A DNA stretch of 64,000 nt from Streptomyces sp. JHA26 (lineage in GTDB: Bacteria > Actinomycetota > Actinomycetes > Streptomycetales > Streptomycetaceae). The stretch's first letter is position 1. Every line of letters begins with the position of its first letter. Positions 56,378 through 64,000 of this stretch are shown in pieces. Made by a program: the position numbers and the translations under genes. The notes beneath the pieces were generated by a model. The model was not told the origin of the DNA. It searched no databases and saw nothing but the letters and a program-made list of their open reading frames with translations. The stretch covers positions 1 to 64,000 of the forward strand of contig NZ_BDJC01000005.1 of assembly GCF_002005565.1 (NCBI RefSeq). Reading direction: 5' to 3'.

Positions 56378-57031
56378 CTACTTGTCGCGCTTGAGCGCCT
56401 CCAGCGCCCGCACGGTGACCTCGTTCACCGGCCCCATCGCGGAGATGGTGACGACCAGCCCCTGCGACTTGTAGTAGTCGATGATCGGCTCGGTCTGCGT
56501 GTGGTAGACCTCGAGCCGCGTGCGGACCGTCTCCTCGGAGTCGTCGTCGCGCTGGTACAGCTCGCCGCCGCAGACGTCGCAGACGCCCTCCTGCTTCGGC
56601 GGCGTGTACGTCACGTGGAAGACGTGCGCCGAGTCGTTGCGGCAGACGCGCCGTCCGGCGATCCGCTTGACGACCTCGTCCTCGGGGGCCTCCAGGTCGA
56701 GCACCGCGTCGAGCTTCATGTTCTCGCTGTCGAGGAGCTCGTCCAGCGCCTCGGCCTGCGAGACGTTGCGCGGGAAGCCGTCCAGCAGGAAGCCGCCCTC
56801 GGCGTCGGGCTGCTCCATCCGGTCCTTCGCCATGGCGATGGTGACCTCGTCCGGTACGAGGTTGCCGGCGTCCATGTAGGACTTGGCGAGCTTGCCCAGC
56901 TCGGTCTGCCGGCTGATGTTCGCGCGGAACAGGTCTCCCGTGGAGATGTGCGGAATGTGCAGCGTCTCGGCAAGGCGGGTGGCCTGCGTTCCCTTTCCGG
57001 CACCCGGCGGCCCGACGAGGACGATTCGCAT
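56378..57031 (-). CDS. adk: Adenylate kinase
   Basis: 217 aa. Interconverts ATP+AMP and 2 ADP. P-loop GPPGAGKGTQ (7-16), AMP-binding DGFPRN, long LID (about 125-165). The LID retains one Cys pair (CDVCGG) but the first pair is CRND with a following His, so any zinc site is altered from the four-Cys type. ATG at 57031 overlaps the secY stop by one base. Confidence 0.98.
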   Translation of the reverse strand: MRIVLVGPPGAGKGTQATRLAETLHIPHISTGDLFRANISRQTELGKLAKSYMDAGNLVPDEVTIAMAKDRMEQPDAEGGFLLDGFPRNVSQAEALDELLDSENMKLDAVLDLEAPEDEVVKRIAGRRVCRNDSAHVFHVTYTPPKQEGVCDVCGGELYQRDDDSEETVRTRLEVYHTQTEPIIDYYKSQGLVVTISAMGPVNEVTVRALEALKRDK

Positions 57032-58344
57032 CAGCGGAGGAACCCTTCGTAATTGCGCTGCTGGAGCTGGCTCTCGATCTGCTTCACCGTCTCGAGGCCC
57101 ACACCCACGATGATCAGGATGCTGGTGCCGCCGAACGGGAAGTTCTGGTTTGCCCCGAAACCAGCCAACGCCATTGTCGGGACGAGAGCGATCAGACCCA
57201 GGTACAGCGAACCCGGCCAGGTGATCCGGTTGAGTACGTAGCTCAGGTACTCAGCGGTCGGTCGGCCAGCCCGGATGCCCGGGATGAAGCCACCATACTT
57301 CTTCATGTTGTCGGCGACTTCCTCGGGGTTGAACGAGATGGCCACGTAGAAGAAGGCGAAGAAGACGATCAGGAAGAAGTACAGGATGATGTGCGGCGTG
57401 GCCGCGGTGTCCGCGAGGTTCTTCGTGATCCAGGTGGCCCAGCCGGCCTTCGAGTTGGAGAACTGGACGATCAGCGCCGGGATGTAGAGCAGCGACGAGG
57501 CGAAGATGACGGGGATGACGCCCGCCTGGTTCACCTTGAGCGGGATGTACGTCGAGGTACCGCCGTAGGAACGGCGGCCGATCATGCGCTTCGCGTACTG
57601 CACCGGGATGCGGCGCTGGGCCTGCTCGACGAAGACGACCAGACCGACCATGGCCAGGCCGACCAGGATGACGGTGCCGAACTCGATCCAGCCGTCGGCC
57701 AGCTTGCCCGACGTCTTGATGGCCCACAGCGCGGACGGGAAGGTCGCGGCGATCGAGATGAACATCAGGATCGACATGCCGTTGCCGATGCCGCGGTCGG
57801 TGACGAGCTCGCCGAGCCACATGACGACGGCCGTACCGGCGGTCATGCAGATCACCATGACGACGGTGGTGAAGATCGACCGGTCCGGCACGATCTGGCC
57901 GGCGACGGTGCAGCCGGAGAAGAGGGCGCCGCTGCGGGCGGTGGCCACCAGGCCGGTGCCCTGCAGGATCGCGAGCGCGATGGTCAGGTAGCGGGTGTAC
58001 TGCGTGATCTTCGCCGTGCCCGCCTGGCCCTCCTTCTTCAGGGCCTCCAGGCGCGGGATCACCACGGTCAGCAGCTGCAGAATGATGCTCGCCGTGATGT
58101 ACGGCATGATGCCGAGCGCGAAGACCGTGATCTGCAGCAGGGCGCCACCGCTGAACATGTTGACCAGACCGAAGAGGCCCTGGTTGCCGGACGCCTGGTC
58201 CACACACTCCTGGACGCTCTTGTAGTCGACGCCGGGAATCGGGATGTGGGTACCGAGTCGGTACACCACGATGATGCCGAGCGTGAAGAGCAGCTTCTTG
58301 CGCAGGTCGGGCGTCTTGAACGCCCGGGCGAACGCGGTGAGCAC
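57031..58344 (-). CDS. secY: Preprotein translocase subunit SecY
   Basis: 437 aa, ten transmembrane helices, channel of the Sec translocon. Signatures include ITASIILQLLTVVIPRLE in helix 2 and GGFIPGIRAGRPT. GTG at 58344 follows AGGAGG. Begins the secY-adk unit, separated from rplO by 241 bp containing a hairpin. Confidence 0.98.
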   Translation of the reverse strand: MLTAFARAFKTPDLRKKLLFTLGIIVVYRLGTHIPIPGVDYKSVQECVDQASGNQGLFGLVNMFSGGALLQITVFALGIMPYITASIILQLLTVVIPRLEALKKEGQAGTAKITQYTRYLTIALAILQGTGLVATARSGALFSGCTVAGQIVPDRSIFTTVVMVICMTAGTAVVMWLGELVTDRGIGNGMSILMFISIAATFPSALWAIKTSGKLADGWIEFGTVILVGLAMVGLVVFVEQAQRRIPVQYAKRMIGRRSYGGTSTYIPLKVNQAGVIPVIFASSLLYIPALIVQFSNSKAGWATWITKNLADTAATPHIILYFFLIVFFAFFYVAISFNPEEVADNMKKYGGFIPGIRAGRPTAEYLSYVLNRITWPGSLYLGLIALVPTMALAGFGANQNFPFGGTSILIIVGVGLETVKQIESQLQQRNYEGFLR

Positions 58345-58516
58345 GGTGCCTCCTGCGACCCCCGCGCTTCTGCGTCAAGGGTGACGGTCTTGAGGTTCGA
58401 CTGACGACTTAGGGGATAACGGTGAACTGCCGCTCAGAGTGCCTCATGTGTGGCACCCGTGAAAGAGGGCAGCGCAGGCCACCTTACCGGCGGGACCACT
58501 TCCCTTGGAACGACCA

Positions 58517-58550
58517 ACCGGGGATACCCCTTTTGTGGAGTATCCCCGGT
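58517..58550 (-). terminator. Hairpin between rplO and secY
   Basis: Arms of 14 bp (58517-58530 with 58537-58550) with one mismatch and a TTTTGT loop. It may terminate or attenuate the spc operon before secY. Confidence 0.75.
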
Positions 58551-58585
58551 CGGGTTCGCTCAGGTCATCGAGACGTCTGAAGGGC

Positions 58586-59041
58586 TCAGACGAGCTCGGT
58601 GACGGTACCGCCGGCGGCGGTGATCTTCTCCTTGGCGGAGCCGGAGACGGCGTCGACCGTCACCTGCAGCGCCACGGAGATCTCGCCCTGGCCGAGGACC
58701 TTGACGAGGCTGTTCTTGCGAACGGCACCCTTGGCCACGAGGCCCTCGACGGTGACCTCGCCACCCTCGGGGTACAGCGCGGCCAGCTTGTCGAGGTTCA
58801 CGACCTGGAACTCGGTCTTGAACGGGTTCTTGAAGCCCTTCAGCTTCGGAAGACGCATGTGGAGGGGCATCTGGCCACCCTCGAAGCGCTCCGGAACCTG
58901 GTAGCGGGCCTTCGTGCCCTTGGTACCACGACCGGCCGTCTTACCCTTCGACGCCTCACCACGACCCACACGGGTCTTGGCGGTCTTGGCGCCCGGGGCG
59001 GGACGGAGGTTGTGGATCTTGAGCGGGTTCTGCTCCGCCAT
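58586..59041 (-). CDS. rplO: 50S ribosomal protein L15
   Basis: 151 aa (uL15), with the Gly-rich [25 protein letters not shown] N-terminal extension and [23 protein letters not shown] at 59041, two bases after the rpmD stop. Last r-protein of the spc operon. Confidence 0.98.
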   Translation of the reverse strand: MAEQNPLKIHNLRPAPGAKTAKTRVGRGEASKGKTAGRGTKGTKARYQVPERFEGGQMPLHMRLPKLKGFKNPFKTEFQVVNLDKLAALYPEGGEVTVEGLVAKGAVRKNSLVKVLGQGEISVALQVTVDAVSGSAKEKITAAGGTVTELV

Positions 59042-59043
59042 GA

Positions 59044-59226
59044 TCAGTCGACCTCCTCGACCGTCACGAGGTGGCGGACGGTGTGCACCATGCCGCGGAA
59101 CTCGGGGCGGTCCTCCTTGACGACCTGCGTGTTGATGCCCTTGAGACCAAGGGAGCGCAGGGTGTCACGGTGGTTCTGCTTGCTGCCGATGTAGGACTTG
59201 ACCTGCGTAATCTTGAGCTGCGCCAT
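59044..59226 (-). CDS. rpmD: 50S ribosomal protein L30
   Basis: 60 aa (uL30), [21 protein letters not shown] signature. ATG at 59226, two bases after the rpsE stop. Confidence 0.97.
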   Translation of the reverse strand: MAQLKITQVKSYIGSKQNHRDTLRSLGLKGINTQVVKEDRPEFRGMVHTVRHLVTVEEVD

Positions 59227-59228
59227 GA

Positions 59229-59834
59229 TTACGCACCCGCCCCGGCACGCGCACGGAGAAGAGCCGCGGGGGCGACGTCCTCGAGGGGCAGACCACGGCG
59301 GGCCGCGATCTCCTCGGGACGCTGCAGGCCCTTGAGGGCCTCCACGGTCGCGTGCACGATGTTGATGGCGTTGTCGGAGCCGAGCGACTTCGACAGCACG
59401 TCGTGGATACCGGCGCACTCGAGCACGGCGCGCACCGGACCACCGGCGATCACACCGGTACCCGGGGACGCGGGCTTGAGCAGGACGACGCCGGCAGCCT
59501 TCTCACCCTGGATGGGGTGCGGAATGGTGCCCTGGATGCGGGGGACCTTGAAGAAGTGCTTCTTGGCCTCCTCAACACCCTTGGCGATGGCGGCCGGCAC
59601 CTCCTTGGCCTTGCCGTATCCGACGCCCACGGTGCCGTCACCGTCGCCCACCACGACCAGCGCGGTGAAGCTGAAGCGACGACCACCCTTCACAACCTTG
59701 GCGACGCGGTTGATCGCGACGACACGCTCGACGTAAGCGGTCTTCTCGGCGGCAGCTGCGCCGCCGTCACGGCCCTTCCGGTCCCGCCGCTCGCCGCCAC
59801 CGGCACCGCTTCCGCGGCGCTGGGGTCCAGCCAT
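59229..59834 (-). CDS. rpsE: 30S ribosomal protein S5
   Basis: 201 aa (uS5). Arg/Gly-rich N-terminal extension to about 30, double-stranded RNA-binding fold ([21 protein letters not shown]) and [22 protein letters not shown] at 59834. Confidence 0.98.
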   Translation of the reverse strand: MAGPQRRGSGAGGGERRDRKGRDGGAAAAEKTAYVERVVAINRVAKVVKGGRRFSFTALVVVGDGDGTVGVGYGKAKEVPAAIAKGVEEAKKHFFKVPRIQGTIPHPIQGEKAAGVVLLKPASPGTGVIAGGPVRAVLECAGIHDVLSKSLGSDNAINIVHATVEALKGLQRPEEIAARRGLPLEDVAPAALLRARAGAGA

Positions 59835-59875
59835 TGGAATTACCTCTCTCTTTTTCCGCTAGCTACGGAACCGGC

Positions 59876-60259
59876 TCAGAACTTCAGTCCGGCTTCGCGG
59901 GCGGCGTCCGCCAGAGCGGCGATGCGCCCGGCGTACTGGTTGCCACCACGGTCGAACACGACGGCCTCGACACCGGCGGCCTTGGCGCGCTCGGCGACCA
60001 GGGCACCGACCTGCTTGGCCTGCGCCGACTTGTCGGCCTCGCCGCCGCGGATCGAGCTGTCCAGGGTGGACGCCGACGCCAGGGTGTGGCCCTTGAGGTC
60101 GTCGATCACCTGGGCCACGATGTGGCGGTTCGAGCGAGTAACGACCAGACGGGGACGCTCCGCCGTACCGGCGATCCGCTTGCGGATCCGGATGTGACGG
60201 CGCTTGATCGCGGCGCGCTTGTAGGCGTCGCCCTTGAGGATCTTCTGCCCGTATGCCAT
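59876..60259 (-). CDS. rplR: 50S ribosomal protein L18
   Basis: 127 aa (uL18), binds 5S r[23 protein letters not shown] and [27 protein letters not shown] C-terminus. ATG at 60259, three bases after the rplF stop. Confidence 0.98.
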   Translation of the reverse strand: MAYGQKILKGDAYKRAAIKRRHIRIRKRIAGTAERPRLVVTRSNRHIVAQVIDDLKGHTLASASTLDSSIRGGEADKSAQAKQVGALVAERAKAAGVEAVVFDRGGNQYAGRIAALADAAREAGLKF

Positions 60260-60262
60260 GGC

Positions 60263-60802
60263 TTACTTACCCGCCTTTCCGACCTTGCGGCGGATGACTT
60301 CGCCCTCGTACTTGACGCCCTTGGCCTTGTACGGGTCGGGCTTGCGCAGCTTGCGGATGTTGGCCGCAACCTCGCCGACCTTCTGCTTGTCGATGCCCTC
60401 GACCGAGAAGCGGGTCGGGGACTCCACCTTGAAGGTGATGCCCTCGGGGGCCTCGACGGTGATCGGGTGGCTGTAACCGAGGGAGAACTCCAGGTTCGAA
60501 CCCTTGGCGACCACGCGGTAACCGACACCGCTGATCTCGAGCTTCTTCACGTAACCCTGGGTCACGCCGGTGATCATGTTCGCCACCAGCGTGCGGGACA
60601 GGCCGTGCAGGGCCTTGCTCTGACGCTCGTCGTTGGGGCGGGTGACGTTCAGAACGCCGTCCTCACCCTTGGCGATGTCGATCGGCGCGACGATGGTGTG
60701 GGTCAGCGTGCCCTTGGGGCCCTTGACCGCGACCGTACGGCCGTCGATGGTGACGTCCACGCCGGCGGGAACCGCGATGGGGAGCTTGCCGATGCGCGAC
60801 AT
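60263..60802 (-). CDS. rplF: 50S ribosomal protein L6
   Basis: 179 aa (uL6), with two L6 repeats; [15 protein letters not shown] start and [23 protein letters not shown] signature near the C-terminus. ATG at 60802. Confidence 0.98.
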   Translation of the reverse strand: MSRIGKLPIAVPAGVDVTIDGRTVAVKGPKGTLTHTIVAPIDIAKGEDGVLNVTRPNDERQSKALHGLSRTLVANMITGVTQGYVKKLEISGVGYRVVAKGSNLEFSLGYSHPITVEAPEGITFKVESPTRFSVEGIDKQKVGEVAANIRKLRKPDPYKAKGVKYEGEVIRRKVGKAGK

Positions 60803-60826
60803 AGCTGTTTCCTCCGTTCCCTTCCG

Positions 60827-61225
60827 CTACCAGACGTAGGCGAGGACTTCCCCACCCACGCCCTTCTTGCCGGCCTGCTTGTCGGTGAGGAGCCCGTGCG
60901 ACGTGGAGATGATCGCCACGCCGAGGCCGCCCAGCACCTTCGGCAGGTTGGTGGACTTCGCGTACACCCGGAGACCGGGCTTGGAGATCCGCTTGATGCC
61001 CGCGATGGAGCGCTCACGGTTCGGGCCGAACTTCAGCTCGAGGACGAGGTTCTTGCCGACCTCGGCGTCCTCGATCTTCCAGCCCGTGATGAAGCCCTCC
61101 TGCTGGAGGATCTCCGCGATGTGAGACTTGATCTTGGACGCCGGCATCGTCACGGAGTCGTGGTACGCCGAGTTCGCGTTCCGCAGACGCGTAAGCATGT
61201 CTGCGATCGGATCAGTCATGGTCAT
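60827..61225 (-). CDS. rpsH: 30S ribosomal protein S8
   Basis: 132 aa (uS8), [14 protein letters not shown] start, [19 protein letters not shown] signature. ATG at 61225 (MTMTDP) with a second ATG at 61219. A 209-bp gap to rpsN upstream is longer than elsewhere in the operon. Confidence 0.97.
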   Translation of the reverse strand: MTMTDPIADMLTRLRNANSAYHDSVTMPASKIKSHIAEILQQEGFITGWKIEDAEVGKNLVLELKFGPNRERSIAGIKRISKPGLRVYAKSTNLPKVLGGLGVAIISTSHGLLTDKQAGKKGVGGEVLAYVW

Positions 61226-61434
61226 GAATTGGCCTTCGGCCTCTCTCGCCGGGGTTTCCTGGTGCGCCATCCCTCTCCCCGATCCGAGACGGGACGGGTG
61301 CGGCGCGGTGGACCTACGGCGTAGTAAGTCGTACGGGCGGCAGACGCCCAACCCCGCTAGCCTACGGCATGCGGAGGTGGGCCCCTGCCGACCCAGATGC
61401 TTACCGAGAGCCTGAATAACCCGGGATTACCGGA

Positions 61435-61620
61435 TTACCAGGAGCTCTTGGTCACGCCCGGCAGCTCGCCACGGTGAGCCATCTCACGAAGGCACACGCG
61501 GCACAGGCCGAACTTGCGGTAGACGGAGTGCGGACGGCCGCAGCGCTGGCAGCGCGTGTAGCCGCGGACACCGAACTTGGGCTTGCGAGCAGCCTTGGCA
61601 ATCAGAGCCTTCTTCGCCAT
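61435..61620 (-). CDS. rpsN: 30S ribosomal protein S14, zinc type
   Basis: 61 aa (uS14 type Z). Two CxxC zinc motifs: CQRC and CRVC. ATG at 61620, 5 bases after the rplE stop. The zinc-free paralogue, if any, is not in this window. Confidence 0.97.
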   Translation of the reverse strand: MAKKALIAKAARKPKFGVRGYTRCQRCGRPHSVYRKFGLCRVCLREMAHRGELPGVTKSSW

Positions 61621-61625
61621 CTCGC

Positions 61626-62183
61626 TCACGCCTCCTTGAAGGGGAAGCCGAGGTGACGGAGGAGCGCGCGGCCCTCAGCGTCGTTGGTCGCCGTGGTCAC
61701 CACGGTGATGTCCATACCCCGGGTGCGGTCGATCTTGTCCTGGTCGATCTCGTGGAACATGACCTGCTCGGTGAGACCGAAGGTGTAGTTGCCACGGCCG
61801 TCGAACTGCTTGGGGGACAGACCACGGAAGTCGCGGATGCGCGGCAGCGCGAGCGACAGGGTGCGGTCCAGGAACTCCCACATGCGGTCGCCACGGAGCG
61901 TGACGTGGGCACCGATCGGCTGGCCCTCACGCAGCTTGAACTGCGCGATGGACTTGCGGGCCTTGGTGACGGCCGGCTTCTGACCGGTGATCGTGGTGAG
62001 GTCGCGGATGGCGCCCTCGATCAGCTTGGAGTCGCGGGCGGCGTCGCCCACACCCATGTTGACCACGATCTTGACGAGGCCCGGAACCTGCATGACGTTC
62101 TCGTACGAGAACTCCTCACGCAGCTTGCCGGCGATCTCCTCGCGGTACTTCGTCTTCAGACGCGGAGTGGTGGTGGTCGCCAT
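61626..62183 (-). CDS. rplE: 50S ribosomal protein L5
   Basis: 185 aa (uL5), contacts 5S rRNA and t[22 protein letters not shown] and [23 protein letters not shown] at 62183 overlaps the rplX stop by one base. Confidence 0.98.
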   Translation of the reverse strand: MATTTTPRLKTKYREEIAGKLREEFSYENVMQVPGLVKIVVNMGVGDAARDSKLIEGAIRDLTTITGQKPAVTKARKSIAQFKLREGQPIGAHVTLRGDRMWEFLDRTLSLALPRIRDFRGLSPKQFDGRGNYTFGLTEQVMFHEIDQDKIDRTRGMDITVVTTATNDAEGRALLRHLGFPFKEA

Positions 62184-62506
62184 CAGATGTCCTCACCCGT
62201 CCGCTTGGCAACGCGGATCTTGTTGCCCTCGTCGTCGAAGCGGTAACCGACGCGCGTGACGACCTTCTTGCCGTCCTTCTCCACGACCAGCTGGACGTTG
62301 GAGACGTGGATCGGGGCCTCGGTGGTCACGATGCCGCCGGCCTGCGAACCGCGAGCGGTCGGACCGGCCTTGGTGTGCTTCTTGACCCGGTTGACACCCT
62401 CGACCAGGACGCGGTCCTCGCGGGGGAAGGCCGCGATGACCTTGCCCTGCTTGCCCTTGTCCTTACCGGTGATGACCTGGACCAGGTCGCCCTTCTTGAT
62501 CTTCAT
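62183..62506 (-). CDS. rplX: 50S ribosomal protein L24
   Basis: 107 aa (uL24), KOW motif [19 protein letters not shown]. The ATG at 62506 is preferred, giving the standard N-terminus MKIKKGD; a GTG at 62512 overlapping the rplN stop, with GGAGG close by, is an alternative. Confidence 0.95.
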   Translation of the reverse strand: MKIKKGDLVQVITGKDKGKQGKVIAAFPREDRVLVEGVNRVKKHTKAGPTARGSQAGGIVTTEAPIHVSNVQLVVEKDGKKVVTRVGYRFDDEGNKIRVAKRTGEDI

Positions 62507-62508
62507 GC

Positions 62509-62877
62509 TCACAGCACCTCCGGCGCGAGGGAGATGATCTTCATGAACTTCTTCTCGCGCAGCTCACGGCCGACCGGGCCGAAGATACGGGTGCCACGAG
62601 GGTCGCCGTCGTTCTTCAGAATGACGGCGGCGTTCTCGTCGAAGCGGATGTACGAGCCGTCCGGACGGCGGCGCTCCTTGACGGTGCGAACGATGACCGC
62701 CTTGACGACGTCACCCTTCTTCACGTTGCCACCGGGGATCGCGTCCTTGACGGTGGCGACGATGACGTCACCGATACCCGCGTAGCGGCGACCGGAGCCA
62801 CCGAGCACACGGATGCAGAGGATCTCCTTCGCACCCGTGTTGTCGGCGACGCGCAGTCGCGACTCCTGCTGGATCAC
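62509..62877 (-). CDS. rplN: 50S ribosomal protein L14
   Basis: 122 aa (uL14), [18 protein letters not shown] start and [22 protein letters not shown] end. GTG at 62877 follows AGGAG. First gene of the spc part; a hairpin separates it from rpsQ. Confidence 0.98.
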   Translation of the reverse strand: MIQQESRLRVADNTGAKEILCIRVLGGSGRRYAGIGDVIVATVKDAIPGGNVKKGDVVKAVIVRTVKERRRPDGSYIRFDENAAVILKNDGDPRGTRIFGPVGRELREKKFMKIISLAPEVL

Positions 62878-62905
62878 GTCTATCTCCTGATTGTCTGCCG
62901 GTTCC

Positions 62906-62934
62906 CCGGGAGCCGCTCAGCGAGCGGCTCCCGG
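62906..62934 (-). terminator. Hairpin at the rpsQ/rplN (S10/spc) junction
   Basis: A perfect 13-bp stem with a 3-nt loop in the 95-bp gap after rpsQ. This is the point where the E. coli S10 operon ends and spc begins. Confidence 0.8.
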
Positions 62935-62972
62935 AGCCTGGCGGAACTGACCTGCGGGGATTACCGCAGGAA

Positions 62973-63281
62973 TTACTTGGCCTTCTCGAGGATCTCGACG
63001 ACGCGCCAGCGCTTCGTCGCGGACAGCGGCCGGGTCTCCATGAGGAGGACGCGGTCGCCGACGCCCGCGGCGTTCTGCTCGTCGTGGGCCTTGAGCTTGT
63101 TCGTACGGCGGATGACCTTGCCGTACAGCGCGTGCTTGACGCGGTCCTCGACGGCGACGACGACGGTCTTGTCCATCTTGTCGCTGACGACCAGACCCTC
63201 GCGGGTCTTGCGGAATCCGCGTGCCTCGCCTGCGGCGGAGCCGCCGGTGTTTGCAGTCTCAGTCACGTTGTTCTCGCTCAT
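62973..63281 (-). CDS. rpsQ: 30S ribosomal protein S17
   Basis: 102 aa (uS17), OB fold [22 protein letters not shown]; the first 25 residues are an N-terminal extension. ATG at 63281 overlaps the rpmC stop by one base. Last gene of the S10 part. Confidence 0.97.
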   Translation of the reverse strand: MSENNVTETANTGGSAAGEARGFRKTREGLVVSDKMDKTVVVAVEDRVKHALYGKVIRRTNKLKAHDEQNAAGVGDRVLLMETRPLSATKRWRVVEILEKAK

Positions 63282-63505
63282 CAGGCGCTCTCCACCGTCT
63301 CGATGCCCAGCTCGCGCTCACGCATCAGGGTGTAGATCCGCGCGATGTCCTTACGGACGGCCTTGAGCCGGCCGTGGTTCTCGAGCTGACCCGTCGCCGC
63401 CTGGAAGCGGAGGTTGAACAGCTCTTCCTTGGCTTCGCGGAGCTTGTTCAGCAGCTCCTCGTCACCCAGTTCGCGCAGCTCGGACGCCTTGGTACCGGCC
63501 GACAT
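63281..63505 (-). CDS. rpmC: 50S ribosomal protein L29
   Basis: 74 aa (uL29), two-helix protein, [20 protein letters not shown] signature. ATG at 63505 overlaps the rplP stop; a GTG one codon earlier is possible. Confidence 0.96.
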   Translation of the reverse strand: MSAGTKASELRELGDEELLNKLREAKEELFNLRFQAATGQLENHGRLKAVRKDIARIYTLMRERELGIETVESA

Positions 63506-63924
63506 CACGCTTCACCTGCCTCGCGCTTGACGATCCGGCACTTCATCGGCAGCTTGTGGGCCGCACGGGTCAGCGCCTCACGGGCGATCTTCTCGTTGGG
63601 GTACGACAGCTCGAACATGACGCGTCCGGGCTTGACGTTGGCGATCCACCACTCGGGAGAACCCTTACCGGAACCCATGCGGGTCTCGGCCGGCTTCTTG
63701 GTGAGCGGACGGTCCGGGTAGATGTTGATCCAGACCTTGCCGCCACGCTTGATGTGACGGGTCATCGCGATACGAGCCGCCTCGATCTGGCGGTTCGTGA
63801 CGTAGGCCGGGGTCAGCGCCTGGATGCCGTACTCGCCGAACGCAACCTGCGTCCCACCCTTGGACATACCGTTGCGCTTCGGGTGGTGCTGCTTGCGGTG
63901 CTTGACCCTACGGGGGATCAGCAT
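63505..63924 (-). CDS. rplP: 50S ribosomal protein L16
   Basis: 139 aa (uL16), [17 protein letters not shown] start, [28 protein letters not shown] signature. ATG at 63924, 5 bases after the rpsC stop. Confidence 0.98.
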   Translation of the reverse strand: MLIPRRVKHRKQHHPKRNGMSKGGTQVAFGEYGIQALTPAYVTNRQIEAARIAMTRHIKRGGKVWINIYPDRPLTKKPAETRMGSGKGSPEWWIANVKPGRVMFELSYPNEKIAREALTRAAHKLPMKCRIVKREAGEA

Positions 63925-63929
63925 GTCGG

Positions 63930-64000
63930 TCAGGCCTCCGTTCCGGTGCTCTCAGCCGGAGCGGCAGCGGCGGGCGCCTCGGCCTTGGGGGCCTCGGCGG
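63930..64000 (-). CDS. rpsC: 30S ribosomal protein S3 (3' end only)
   Basis: Only the last 23 codons are in the window: an Ala/Glu/Pro-rich tail ending ESTGTEA with TGA at 63930-63932. Assigned to rpsC from its position before rplP in the S10 operon and from the Ala/Glu tail typical of Streptomyces S3. Confidence 0.85.
   Translation of the reverse strand, partial: AEAPKAEAPAAAAPAESTGTEA

Overview
This 64 kb window is a chromosomal core segment of a Streptomyces species. The evidence is very high GC with G/C-ending codons, developmental regulators found only in this group (bldM, whiD, a ShbA-type sigma factor), an actinobacterial S10/spc/alpha ribosomal block, CIRCE-controlled groESL with a His-rich GroEL, and gene order that matches the S. 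coelicolor SCO47xx region as I remember it. No tRNA, rRNA, prophage, transposase or CRISPR array was seen.

Layout. 1-9.5 kb: a Ser/Thr kinase cut by the left edge, glpD, a nucleotide-sugar dehydrogenase homologue that has lost most catalytic residues, guaB3, guaB, the ShbA-like sigma factor, bldM with a clear sigma-BldN promoter, and whiD. 9.5-16.9 kb: small metabolic and regulatory genes (LysR, MOSC, SDR), a large unrecognised Cys- and Pro-rich protein, a PASTA-like lipoprotein, and an accessory-looking pair (zinc ribbon plus unknown protein) whose two frames are in register. 16.9-24.6 kb: groEL-groES, two translationally coupled polysaccharide deacetylase lipoproteins, a THUMP-like methyltransferase, an LCP-family protein and a LacI regulator. 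24.7-31.6 kb: a four-gene operon (Trypco1 protein, trypsin-VMAP-C protein, MoxR ATPase, giant SAV_2336-type protein). This is a vWA-MoxR-VMAP conflict-type system and the most unusual module here. 31.6-40.6 kb: tRNA t6A genes (tsaB, rimI, tsaD, tsaE) with alr, nnrE-nnrD and acpS. 40.6-47.2 kb: glmS and glmM (UDP-GlcNAc supply), coaA and a DUF389 membrane protein. 47.4-64 kb: rplM-rpsI, truA, rplQ-rpoA-rpsK-rpsM-rpmJ-infA, map-adk-secY, and the spc/S10 genes from rplO to rpsC (cut by the right edge).

Themes. Many monocistronic or operon-first genes have a TANNNT-like -10 about 6-7 nt before the start codon, which points to leaderless mRNAs. Several proteins are family members lacking catalytic residues: the UDP-sugar dehydrogenase, GuaB3, an L,D-transpeptidase-like protein, and a kinase-like and a MinD-like domain in one polypeptide. 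Intergenic DNA holds notable structures: nine tandem octamers upstream of glmM, duplicated 3' gene ends downstream of map and rpsK, dispersed short repeats, a 24-bp palindrome before a 51-codon gene, and strong hairpins at operon boundaries.
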